Shown: positions 1 to 12,396 of the stretch, piece by piece
How the letters are laid out: the number at the start of each line of letters is the position of its first letter
Position numbering within the stretch: position 1 is the first letter of the stretch
DNA from: Aulostomus chinensis
Lineage: Eukaryota; Chordata; Actinopteri; Syngnathiformes; Aulostomidae
Length of the DNA: 64,000 nucleotides
Direction: 5' to 3'
NCBI GenBank assembly: GCA_037954235.1
Contig: JBBMOA010000017.1
Span: 24,210,527 to 24,274,526 of the forward strand
Program-made: the position numbers and the translations under genes
The notes under the pieces: generated by a model
What the model was told of the DNA's origin: nothing
The model's input: the letters and a program-made list of their open reading frames with translations, nothing else
Databases searched by the model: none

Positions 1-54
1 GCACATGGCTGAAAAATCCTCGTACTTCATTACTGCTCATCTCTGGTGACGTCT

Positions 55-55
<1 letters not shown>

Positions 56-108
<53 letters not shown>
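56..108. repeat. (CA)n microsatellite
   Basis: About 26 uninterrupted CA units, a long perfect array likely to vary in length between individuals. Confidence 0.98.
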
Positions 109-111
<3 letters not shown>

Positions 112-3100
112 CTGAACGGCCTCTGAACCCATGCTCCCAATGAAAATAAAATAACAGAGTCAGCGTAAATAAAAACATGTTCTTCCCAATGATACATGAC
201 CTGGATCACGCCAGCCTATCAGCTCACTGTCGCATCCAATTAGTTCCCGTCACCGTGAGCGACGCCCTGTCTGCTCCCTTCCTACCACAATATGGATCCC
301 ATCTCCATGTTGTAGTCTCTGTATTACAGCGCCGGCCAAGGCTGCCAGGACCAGGTGGCATTTGTACCTGTGTGAAATGGAAAAAATGTGTCTTAATCTG
401 GCGGCGGAACGGGACGGCGGGCAGGAAAGAGAGGTTGGACGGGGGCCATCCTCTGGTCGGTGCCAGTGTACCTGCAGCATCAGTAACTGGGTCTGTGTGA
501 TAATTATATCAGGATTGAAAAGTAAATTAGGGACTTAAGAGAGATGGAGGCGTCAGTTGAACCCTTTAAAGCGAATTAAACGCCGGCGTGTGAACATCCT
601 AATCAGCAGAATAATCCACCAGCATACAATCTATTATGGGATTAATTGGTTTGTTTTGAGGCATGAAATTAACACACAAACACGCACATCTGTTGATGAA
701 TTGGAATCAGGATTTTTTTTTTTGTACCAGACATTTATCTCTCGCAGTCACCGTCAAGTGATGGCGGCGTCTTCACCTCGAGGCGCCGCAGCTGAGTGCT
801 TGAAAAAAACCCCACCATCATGATCAGTCCACCTGCCGTTTTACCCAGTTTGACTTGTCTCCTGTTTTTAAAAGTTGGATATCAATTTGACTCAAAGAGC
901 AAGAAATCCTCACAGCTACAAAAGGCAATTTCATTTTTAGCACCAGAACCTCGCTTGCATTTGTTTTCATCTCGATGACGGAGGACAGTCGTTTTACTTT
1001 GAATCATTTTGACATGAATAACTTTAATAATTCTTTTAATACCAACTTTGCATCCTCTTATGTTGCATTTGATGAGGTTGGATGAACACTTAAGCAGAAG
1101 AACTGCTGGTAGAATTCACTCTGGAACCAATAAACGATTGTTTATTATAGAAAAGGAAAGATTTTTGGCTGAAATAGTAAAAATATAAATATAAACGAGC
1201 AAACATAATAGGGGCCCTAAAAAAAGAAATCCTCCGACTGAGAGTCAGTTGTTACTTTTTACTCCTTATTCTCATTTGTGACCTTGGCTTTCATCCTCTG
1301 TGAGTTCCTTGGTCACGTATGTTGGTCCACGTGCTCCATCCACTCTGAAAGCTAAGCTAGCTCCCAGCTCGCGTACTCTTCGCCGGAGTAACTTGACTCA
1401 CGACGCCGGTGCAAAAGCTGCGGTCGATTCTGTTCTGTTGAGGTTTATTCAACAACCATTCAGAGCTGTGGCGGTTGTGTTGAGTCAGGCGTCTTTGACT
1501 GAATCCCTGAAGCGCTGTCTACTTACGGTCACCCCGACAGCAGATTCTACAATTCCATGTCGAAGTCTAGGCTGCTCGTCTGTTGCGTTCATGCAACACA
1601 TGCAGAACGTAAGTTGCAGAGGGTTTTGCCTTTGACAAATTACATTTTTCCACTTCAGACCTTCCTCCAGCTGGGCTCCCTGCTCAAGGTCAGCTACAGC
1701 ATTTCTTTGTTACCCCCTTTAGTCTGCTAGAAGAATCACAATAAGCCCGCTTGCTGTGTTCGGCCTCCTCATCATATATCCAGAAACACAATCTCAGCGT
1801 GAGTGTGTGTGTGTGTGTGTGTGCACGCGCCGCTGTGTTGAAGTGCTTCATAATAACTGCTGTAATTTCTTATAACCCAGATAAAGGTCACATACCAAGA
1901 TGTCAGCATCTAAAACAATAACATGAAGAGGTTTTCTGACCCTATTTGCTCTCTCCGCCTCCTTGATAATCATTTCAACCCTGGAAACCATTTTTGTGAC
2001 ATTTCCGTAATAAAAATATATATTCTATCATTCATCATTTCTTGGTGGGACCACTTGAAAGCGTTTCTGTGGGGTTTCTTGATCTCTAGCAATTCTATTA
2101 AACGATTACAGGATGTGTGAGGCTGCGCGTGCTCACTGTACTGCTTTGAGCTGTGTGTGAATGCTACACTTTCATGAAGAAAGAAGAAGAGGACATATTT
2201 ATTGTCCCTCTCCAGAATACACCGACATTCATCTTCCCTGCAGAGGGCCGTCGCGGTGCAGCGCCCTGGGACCACCTGGCACTCACCAGTGCGTTCGCTT
2301 CAGAACACACCAGGTGCTGGGGAGGAAAGTGGGGCACTGCTGCGCCGTGCTGGACTGATCCAGAGCACAACTTTAACGCCGTGACAGCTGAAGCTAAAGT
2401 TCTACCAGGACGGCTCATAGTCCAAACCCTCATTCCTACATCACGTGTACAAACCTCCCCCGGGTCTATGGCAGCTCCTGTCAATCATTCATACACAACT
2501 ATTAACCTCATTAATAACTGTTAAGTTTGGAAGCGAAGCCACATCAGCTTGGTACAACAGAATCTACTATGAAACCATAGAGCACTGAACAGTCTTCCAT
2601 CCTTACTCTCTCACGCCAAAGTCACACTTTACGACTCTTTTCGTGGAGCGGCAGGTGCCTGTCACTCAGAGGCCTTTCCCACCCACAGCGTTCTGTGTAT
2701 TGTAGATGGAACCGAGGGTCCAAACCTCTTGAACGGCTCCGGTTCAAGAACCCGCCCCAAAACGTTGCAGGAAAGGACGTCACGGAGAGTGAGAGGTGCA
2801 GAGGGAGAGAAAGCAGGACAAGCTGAAACATATGAAACATGCTGACGTTCCCGAGTCTTGATGTTTCAGTCACTTTCACGTGTCTGCTGCTCAGTGCGCC
2901 GTGATACCCCCTCAGCTTATTACCCGATCGCACACTGGGGCCCACGCTACTAGAGACCGCTGAGCTAATTTACGCCATGACACCTTTTACAACATGTTTT
3001 CATGTTTGCGTGATTCTACATTCTGTTTCATGCTCACGTTGGAGTCCTGATGAAGCGCGTTTGCTCTGTCTTTGATGCGTCCTTGATAGCTAATCAAACC

Positions 3101-6100
3101 ACACGTCTCAGCTGAAGTCACACCGACCCGCCAGTCTGTGCGACGACCTCCTCGCTCAGATTTCTGCCAGGCTGCTTCGGCCAAAATCTCCAGACTGGAA
3201 AGCAACTTTGGGTGGTTCCCTTTAAGGCGTAATTACCAAAGAAAAGAGAAGTGGCTGTGGGTGGAGGGGCCTCGGGTTACGCTCTGCTCCAGCCATCTGT
3301 TCCCTCCACGGGAGCTTCTTATCTGCTGGATCAGTGGAGTAAAGTAACGTAGCTTGGGGGAAGGTTGGCAGCACCGCGGCAGAGCGGGTATGAGATTGCG
3401 AGAAGGTTGGTGGAGGATTCAGTTGACCCCCACGTGGCAGGTCAGACAGGAAACTACAGACTTCCTGGAAAGCATTGAGGCGTTTGCGAGGCGAGGGATG
3501 CAAACTGAACAGAGCACATTTGGCCTGGTCTCCCTCCAACAGCTCATTTCAGGTTTAATGCATCAACACAAAGTCATCATAGCACGTTACGTTATCAGTC
3601 CTCTTCTCAGGACCTTGATCGCCACAAATGTGCACGGCTACAAATGTGTTTCCATTTGTCCAAATGCCAGAGCTGACGTTCAGTGGCGGTGTGTCAGTGG
3701 TCATTTTGTTGGCTGGTCTGGAGATTTTCTACCTGAGATCTTCATTAAACAGGAGAGTGGCCACTCCGTAAGCACAGGTCCACATAACATATGCAATAGA
3801 GCAGAATCTTGTTACAGCAAAATGTAGCAAAACAAAACACTACAGGTCTATCAAGTGAGCAATCACAGTGTGACAGTGAGGCATTGAAAATGTTATTATA
3901 CGTGTATCGCCGGCGCTTTTCCTGCTGTGCCTTGTCAAAATGTCTCCTGTGAGAAAAGCAATCACATCCTGGCAGCACACACAAACATTCAAACCTGAGT
4001 AAAGAAACACTGAAGACTAAAGAAAGAGAAAACCTCCCTCCATGATGATTACAATGTTCCGTTTTATTGAACTGGTTTCAGAGAGGCGTTGATGTATTTT
4101 AATGGTCCTGTAAGAGGATGTGAGCCGCGGCGCTGCTGAGTTCCACAGACAGGTTTTCCTTACATTTACCTTCCCTGTGCATTCATTGTGGTTGCAAATG
4201 ACTGTTGTGTTCCTAGTCTCATCTTAATGGAATATAGCAGGTGATGAGTCACCCTTCATGGTGTAGAACAAAATCTATCGTCACTGTGTAGTTGGTCAAA
4301 GTCAAACCACAGACCCGCTCAATTCCACGTCCTTGTGCGGCGTGATTCTCCTCCAGGTTGGTAAATCATCTCTGATTTGGATGCGCGTCCGGAGGGAAGG
4401 TCAGAGCGGATATTTTAAGACGTCGCGGCCGGCTGCAGCGTCCCGCCGCTGGCTTGAGTCAGCACTCTGTCCCGGTGGTCACTCCCTCCATCCTTCCACT
4501 TTGACCGTGGCCAGTGACTTTGAAGCGGTCACAGAAGATTTATTTAAACCGGTCTGATGAGGTGGATCCACTCTGGCCCAGCTCATGTGGTACTAAATGG
4601 TCCGACACTCATAACTGATAACAGAAGATTTATATTTAGTGAATATATTCAAGAACTTGGTCCTCTCACACTTGCTTCTTAAGGAAATCGTGGAAAGAGG
4701 ACTGAACCTTCATCAAAGTCATCGAATACACTTTTCTCCGAACTGGTTTTGCCATTTTGCAATTATGACTTTACACCTTTAGAGTCGGATAAATCTACTC
4801 TCCTCAGTGGAGCAGCACCTCAAGAGCGCCGCCGCTACCATCCATGGTCCAGATGAGGAGGAGGGGGAGGAGGAAGATGACCTCTGGACAAACCACCATC
4901 CTGAACCTGAATACACCCCAACCTACAGGTATGCTAACCTGCCCATCCACTACCTGTCATTGTGCTAAGCTAACTAGCGCTGCTAATCCTCATGTTCGTC
5001 TGAAAGGAGGATACAAAGTCGATATATTTCCCCAAAAAGTCGCCAAACTTCTTTTAAATTAGTGCGTATTTTCATTAAATACGGCGTTGTTGTTTTTTTT
5101 AACTTGTCATACAGTGCTCATCACTGCAGGTTACAGAAAAAAACCTGAAATAAATGTTGCTATCGAGCTGATAATGAAGAACATTGTTTGCATGAATCAC
5201 ATGTTGAGCTGCTGCAACGGCACACGCGAAGCATCCAAACACGGGGGGAGAATTATTCTGCACCGAAGCCTAAACGATGACTAAATCGCTTGTGAGGCGT
5301 TGACACGACCTGCCATGTGACCCGCCTTCCAGGTGAGTTGCTGATTTATTCCTGCAAGAAGCTACTGGAAAAAATGGAATTATAGAGGGATGCTTCAAAA
5401 CTGAAAGCAGAGCAGTCAATTATAGAAGAGTTGGGGAACATTTCTAATATCCAGCTGATCTTATTTTCCAATCGGTGCAACAAGGTTTGTTATTAATGGA
5501 GCCCCGTTAGAGGCGTTAATAAAAAGATATTACAGTATGGATTACTGTCCCGCCACGCCTCACTGGGACCTGTGAGCCAGAATAAGTAATGAATCTCATA
5601 TTGCATACATCTTTTTTTTATGTTAGGTATAAAATATTACAATATATTTTTAGATATATTGCCAGACACGTAGCAATTCCTTCCCTGCAACAAAGGTGAG
5701 AACTAATGCCATCAGGGCCGATGGAGCCCATAACCGGACGACTCGGCCTCTCAGGTTTCAAGCGATATGAAATGATGTTTTTTCAAATGCAATAAGCAAA
5801 TTCTCACCAGTGCTCGCACATTCTAATTTGGACAAAGGATATTGATTTCACAGAGGCAGGCAAGCTGAAACAAGGTCATTCAAAATGGAATCCAAGAGCA
5901 CGTTTCCAAACACACGGCACAAAACTCTACACGCACCTTGTATTAAGTCAGTAATACGTTTCCAATGTGCTGAAGCTGATCTAATTATAGCCAATAGCAC
6001 ATTGAGCTGGAGCTCTCACACGAGGAATCCATTCAGTCCCCATAAATATCATGCGCCAACTCTCTGGGAGGAATTAAGAAACGGCTGTGTTAGAAAATTA

Positions 6101-8628
6101 AGTTTGATTGATGATTAATAGATGCAGTCAAAGCTGATCTCCTGAGGTGCGCATCACCAGGAGGAGGTCCACCGGCTGGTGTGCCAGTGTGAGCCTTCAT
6201 TACCAGAAGACAAACACCTCGTACGTGGCCGCCCCGGCGCACCACTCCTGCGAGCGCACACCTACACTTCCTGCGGATGAATCATGTTCTGTGTTTTTTA
6301 GGTGAGTAAAAGCGACCCTTCAAACGCTTGTGTATATCCGCTGCATCGCATGCTAAAGCTAATTAACATGATCCTCTCTTATCCTCAAAGCTTTGTCACC
6401 TGGTCCATTCCCCCGTCATTATGACAGCCAGGAGCTGTGGCCTCCTCCTAATGGGATTATCCTACATGTTCACTATAGGCAAGACGTAGGCTGATGGGAC
6501 TTATCTCGTCTCTGTACTGTGACCACATCTGTCTCCACGATCGCTGCATCCTCGCTGTGAAAGACGAGTGAGTCTTCCTACATACGTGGCTCCTGAATAT
6601 TATCAGAGCAGCAGGCTGGGCTCGTATTAGACACAGGCCCTTCCAGGGCTGCCTGATGAGACGTGAGCTGTGAGTGGGAGGAGAGACGCTGAAAGACAAC
6701 AGCCTGGGATCAGCGAGAACTTCTCCTGCTGCTCTACAGATGATCGAGTGGGACTTGTTTGTTTCATTCATTAAAATATCAGGCTTGTGTTTCAGCTGAC
6801 AAGATTCTGTCCTTATCATCCACCTTTAGACTTCCCTCCTACTTCATGGAGACTTTTTAGTCTCCACTCCGCCACGCTTGTTTGCTTTTAACCAGCGTTT
6901 TCCCCGGATTTCTCCCAGGGCAGCATGGATTCCAGTACCTTCCTGCCTCACACACCACTTTGTCGCTATTGTTTTCACTTGCGGGTAAATGGAGCCTTTA
7001 CTGAGGCTCGGTGATTTTACGCAGTTTACAATAAAACAAGTCGACTTCGTCATTATAGCTGATGACCAAAACCAGACGAGGAACACAGGTCAGACGCCGC
7101 ATCATCAAATATTACTGCAGTTCTGTTTGATCATAAACCCTCTCATGACGCCTCTGAAGCGCTCGTTGTGTTCCAGCCTGCGAGTTTATCTGCTCAGACA
7201 CACTGGGACCATTGACTGACACCTCAACATTACAGCAGTAGTGCTGTGAAGTACTTCTGTAGTATTCACAGTGATACTGAACACACAGCGTCATCCTTTT
7301 TACTACAAGTACTCTGAGCTCACCTAACAGCTTCATACTGATTATGTGTGATTCTGAGGATATTTCATCCAAGTAATTCTAATCAATTATAAAATTATTT
7401 GAGTTATTAAAAGGCAACTTATACTTTTTTTGGTGAAGTATTGCGTATGCATAGGAGAGACGTGCAAAGAGCCCAGTACAGTATTTGTACTTCAATCAAA
7501 CTAAAGTGGAGACAGTTTGTACTCTGCTAATATTACAATATAAAATGAGTGAGTTTTCATGGTTTAACATGTATCAACTTTACCAGAATTGAAAAGAAAA
7601 TAATAAAAATCAAATCAAACTTTGAGCTCGTGCAGTGACGGGTTGTGGTGTTAACACACGAATGACAAGTGAATTATGTATTATTAGTAAGTGTGTCAAA
7701 CCTGTCAACAATGTTGGCTAAACTGCTAATCTGAGTACGTTAGTAGTGAAAATTACCCATGAACCACCGTCTCACAGATGAAGATGAAGGTGTAGGCGTA
7801 CCTGACGCTGACTCAGCATCCTCCAGCAGCTCAGCTCCATCCGAGTCTGTTCCACTGCAGCTCAATGCAGCTACTTCACAAATAAAAACACGCCATCTGT
7901 GCTTTCTGAAGAGCCGACTTGTCTTCTTGCCCCTTTTACGCAGAGATTCTGCAAAACTGCTGCAAGAACAAACCTGACATTAGGAGGCTTTGCTTGTTTA
8001 CACAAAAACCAAACGATGTTAAAAAAAAAAAATTCTAGATTACATGGAATTCCGGCGTCTCGTGCGTTTTCATACCCACAGGGAGGAGTGACGGCCATGC
8101 AAGAGTGCTGACAGGAAAAGAGGTAAAGGATAATGTTGTCAGGTGAATGTTCCAGGGTTATTTAGTCAACTTTGACCCGTTACTGATGTTAATCTACAAT
8201 CCCAATCTGGGCACCTGACGCAGGCGTATTATAGACACGTCCTGCTCGCTGCTGCGTGTACGAGTCACTCAGCAGATTTGTCTAAGCAGAGGCATCGAAA
8301 CATCCACCCCTGCATGTTTCCTCCGGCTGCAGGATACCCGTCATTTGTATTCTCATTACAAAGTGGAAACTTGCCTCTCACAGGTGGAAAGTGGCGCCGG
8401 CGTCTTTATCTGCTGTGGTTGGTATTCCGGTGGTCACGCAGGCAGGCCGAGCTCATCTGCGGCTTCTCGTCTTTGTCGGCAGTGAAGGAGGTTTTAATGT
8501 CAGGGGATGGAACAGGCAGTGACAGAGCCTCCCCAATGGCTCTTTATGGACTCTTCCTGAAAAACAAAGTCGATACAACTTGGAACGCAGAACCATGGAT
8601 ATTGATTATCTGTCTCTGACTATGAGGC
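109..8628. other. intergenic stretch, no gene recognised
   Basis: No coding exon with a recognisable domain is visible on either strand. The longest open frame (3354-3827, plus, 157 codons) has no family signature and normal stop spacing around it. A short (GT)n lies at 1803-1823. The part from about 5380 to 5850 is AT-rich, low in simple repeats and looks like candidate conserved non-coding DNA. The part at 7200-7560 may be a decayed copy of a dispersed fish repeat with short AGTACT-like motifs, but this is weak. Confidence 0.6.
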
Positions 8629-8865
8629 GGGGGGGGGGGGGGTTGTGTAACGAGGAAGAGGAGGGAGGGGAGGAAGAGTGAGGCACAGTCAAGGATATGA
8701 AGAGCGAGGCTGAGAGAGCAGAGGGAGGGAGGGAGGATGTTTTGATGCTGCTGGGATTCACAGGCGGGGAGATCCACGTTGAGAGGGAAGAACACTGCTG
8801 CTGCTCTCCGCTCCGATGGCGGCACCAGTGGAAGGGCGGCGGGCTGCCGTCTAAAAATAGCATGC
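8629..8865 (-). promoter_or_regulatory. candidate promoter-like cluster: MEF2-type site, YY1-like GATGGCGGC, polypurine tract
   Basis: A run of 14 Gs (8629-8642) is followed by about 120 bases that are almost all purine on the plus strand (8646-8745). Then come CTCCGATGGCGGCAC at about 8810-8825 (YY1-like), a GC-rich block and a perfect MEF2 consensus CTAAAAATAG at 8851-8860. Read on the minus strand, this is an A/T-rich box, then a GC-rich segment, then a CT-rich leader-like stretch. That order resembles a promoter followed by a 5' UTR. No coding exon is seen downstream, so the role is unproven. Confidence 0.25.
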
Positions 8866-11800
8866 AGTAATGCTCTGTACCCTCACATTCTCCTGGATTC
8901 ACGTTTTTATGCCGTCTCCTGGTTACCATGCAAACACTGATTCAGGTCACTTTGCTACAGTTTTGCATTTGCAGCTCATTTTCTGCCAAAGACCACGATG
9001 TTGTTTCATTGGTATGAAACGGTTGCTAGCCGGAGCAGCTGAGGCGGGAACAACGCTGCTCCTACTGACATGTGGGGGGAAGTTGTTCAGACAGCCATAA
9101 ATAACACTCAAAAAACCATCAATGTGCTTTACTAGGGGTGGCAATTGCTAAGATGCTGCTGGAATCAATGAAACGATCCATTCCAGATCAGTTTTCTGGG
9201 TCCAAACAGAAGCCAGATTAGTGGATATTCCAGGAATTTACAACGGAACTTTGTGAAGTTGCTCCTCTGTGTTTGTTTTTTTTCACCTGCAGTGGCTGAC
9301 AGCACCATGGATTGCTCCTCGCCTTACGGTTTCATTCACACTGGCGTCTAACGTTTGTGGAACAGTGAAGAAGAACTGATTAATATGAAACAGTCAGACC
9401 CAGCAAGCAAACTGTCAGCAAGGTGGCAATTTTTTACATCCAATCAACAAAACGTCAGCACGGCTGCAGTTTTACTGTCAAAGGAGATGATAAAACTTAA
9501 TTCTCTCTCTTTTCCTATGAAGAGTTTAAGTTTGCACGGCGTAAACGCGACTCCTCAGACTTCTGCAGGGCCAACATCAGTGTGACGAATCAAGTACGGG
9601 ATTAAACTGAATACTGACACGCTACTGCTGCGTAAATTATTAAATTGTGTGTGTAAACTAACCAAAAGCTGGACTGGAAATTTACAAAGCCTCTGAGAGG
9701 AAGTCACTGTTGTCATCTTTCCTTGTGGAATGAAGCCGCACGAGGCACCGCTCCTGCCGCTCTGCCATCAACAACTGCCTGAATCATGTGACCCTTCTGA
9801 ACCAGCTCTCAATGGCTTTGCCAGCAACTGCCCACTAAACTTAAACAAACATAATCATGTATCGCAGTTCTGAGCTGCGAAGCCACAATTAGACCCTGCA
9901 GCCTCGCCCTCAAAGGCCTTCACTGCTGCCTGTGGCCTCCAGTTCACTTCCCTGGACCTGCAGGACAAATCTGGAGGGGCAATCAGAGCAACTGGCCAAC
10001 AGAGCAACTGGCAAACAAAGCGACTGTGAGTGAAAAAGGAAATGACACCGACCAACCTGGCACCACTGATTAGCAGCACATGGATATTCCAGTACTACCG
10101 CTTTCAAAATGACGGGTTTTACCAATAGATCAGAGGCTGATGAGCATGTTTGTGATGAGGTCTTGTTAAAGCCTCTTTTCAATCTGCAATTTTGGATTTC
10201 TTGATATAAAAATTGGCAATTTTGAGAGAGACGTGCTGACTTTTCTTTGCTGCTTGATCTCAGTGTGAGACTCATCTACTAACAGCCAATTTGGAGCTTT
10301 GGGTACCAAAGATCGCCTGAGGAAAAATTCTGACTGTGTGAAACATTTAGGACTAAAGTCTCACATCGTCACTGCTGCCACAAACAAACTGGAGTAGAAT
10401 AAAATGAGGAGCGGTTCAGAGGAACGGCATCAAACACTGGACAATTATTGGGAAGTGGGTGTGAACTAGGCATAGGCAGAAAAATGGTTTTATTTTGAAA
10501 TGCTGCAACCCAATTATCGCCTTCTTCAGAGTGTAACCCCACCATAGTGGAGGCTTCTGACCAAACCCCCATGAGCAGCTGAGCCTATTGTTTCTGGACT
10601 GTGACAACAACTCCAGTCAGAGTGGCTGATTGAGAGGTCAAGATCTCACATCATAGCTGTAACAAGCCCCAACATGACTTCAGTCCACCAGGAGTCTGAT
10701 TAGAAAGCAGACTTCCTCTCATCCCTGCCAACGTGGAGGCGAAGGAGCTCTGCATGCCCACGAGGTGTGAAATAAGAATCGGGTGAGATCAAAAAGGTAA
10801 GCTGATGTGAGACGAGACAACAGAGGGGGAACGGGAGGTCGTGGAGCTGCCGGGAGGAAGCGTCTCCTCTTCAATCCCCCACATGACTAATCTGCTGCAA
10901 CGCTGATAGAAAAAGGTCAGACATCACGGGAGAGAAACCAACTTGTGGATGCTGGATTCACGGGGGGGTCGTCTGGTGCTTGGAATACCACTTGATTATT
11001 ATGGCACTAAAGTTGAACCCGTTGATGTGCCGATGCGTATTAGCAGGTCCAGCATCGCACGTTTGTCTTTTAATCTTGAAGACCAGTGTAACCTTGAAAA
11101 TAACCACATTTGCATTTTGTGTCCAGTCTTAAAAGCGTTTCAGCTGTTTTCAGCGATCACATGCCACTGAAATGGTGAATAATACGTCCGCGCGTATTCT
11201 CTGATGAATTTTAAGGAGACCCTCAGTCTTTTCATCTCCAAAGCCCTGAGGGCGCCAGAGGTCACGTTCCATAAAGACGTACACAAAACAAATCCGGTCT
11301 ATATCCATGATCTGAGACTCAATGGATCCGCGCCACCTCAGAGGATATTCTCCCACTGTCACTGACACTGCTGCAACACAAATAACATGGTAACAAAGTT
11401 CATTTTCCACCTCATCCATCTTATTTTCTAGATTAGACAGCAGCTAACAGCACGGTAGCAGAAACACCACTGAATCCTTCACCGGCTCCTGGACCAAAAC
11501 TGCACCACGTTCGATAGAAACCCTACATCCAGTCTCCGTTTGGAGCACTTGGACACCCAAAATGTTTTGGCCTGTTTTTCTTCTGGACCCATGGACGGCC
11601 TGTGGGGCCTAGAAGCTTTACTAGGAGCATAAATGCAAAAGGAGGAGGTGAGGACACGCCCCTTTGACAGAGACCCTCCTGAGTCTACAGGGCTCAGTCA
11701 CCTGTGTGTGAGTTCATCGGCACTACAGCACAGGTCCTGCACCTCCAACCCTCCAGTTATGATTTCACACACCGGCAGCAGCTTTTTTACGAACTCAATA

Positions 11801-12149
11801 AACATTTTTACACGTTTAGTTCTGACTACGTAACGAACTGCAGTTCACCTCAGAGCCTCTGGACACCTGAAGCATCGCTGTCAAACTTCCTTGTCACCCT
11901 CCAGGTTTTGTGTGCTGGTGTCGCTTCGACTTCCTGATCACCTGATCACCCTAATCTCAGTCACCTGTGTCTTGTTGGCGATTAACCCTGTGAATAATCC
12001 CAACACTACACTGCCCTCATTGTTCCCCCTTCAGATGATGGATTATAATCTCTTGCTCGTGTTTTTGACCTACAACGTATCTGGTTCATCTGTTAATCTC
12101 ACCTGGTAGTGGACTGGTGACCCTCATCATCATGTGTGTGAACTCTCCA
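8866..12149. other. intergenic stretch, no gene recognised
   Basis: I see only short open frames without domain signatures and no clear transposon ends. Composition is moderately AT-rich with scattered CpG. The interval ends at a 20-bp-unit minisatellite. Confidence 0.6.
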
Positions 12150-12396
12150 GGTTCCCTGGTTCCCCTGCATCACTCACTGGTTCCCTGCGTCACTCACTGG
12201 TTCCTTGGTTCCCTGCACCGCTCACTGGTTCCCTGCGTCACTCACTGGTTCCCTGGTTCCCTGCACCACTCACTGGTTCCCTGCACCGCTCACTGGTTCC
12301 CTGCACCGCTCACTGGTTCCCTGCACCGCTCACTGGTTCCCAGGTTCCCCTGCATTGCTGATTGGTTCCCTGCATCGCTCACTGGTTCCCTGGTTC
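12150..12396. repeat. 20-bp-unit minisatellite (CTGGTTCCCTGCACCGCTCA type)
   Basis: About ten tandem units, most of 20 bp, with the core CTCACTGGTTCCCTGC. Some units carry an extra 8 bp from a duplicated GGTTCCCT. Variation sits mainly at the CACCG/CGTCA/CATCG position. Because the unit lacks stop codons in all three plus frames, it creates three overlapping false ORFs of Thr-Gly-Ser-Leu-type repeats. Confidence 0.95.

Noticed and set aside
3354..3827. 157-codon plus-strand open frame
   Set aside because: The longest frame outside lrfn2, but it has no domain, no signal or membrane pattern, no clear splice context and an unremarkable start. A frame of this length is expected by chance in 64 kb.
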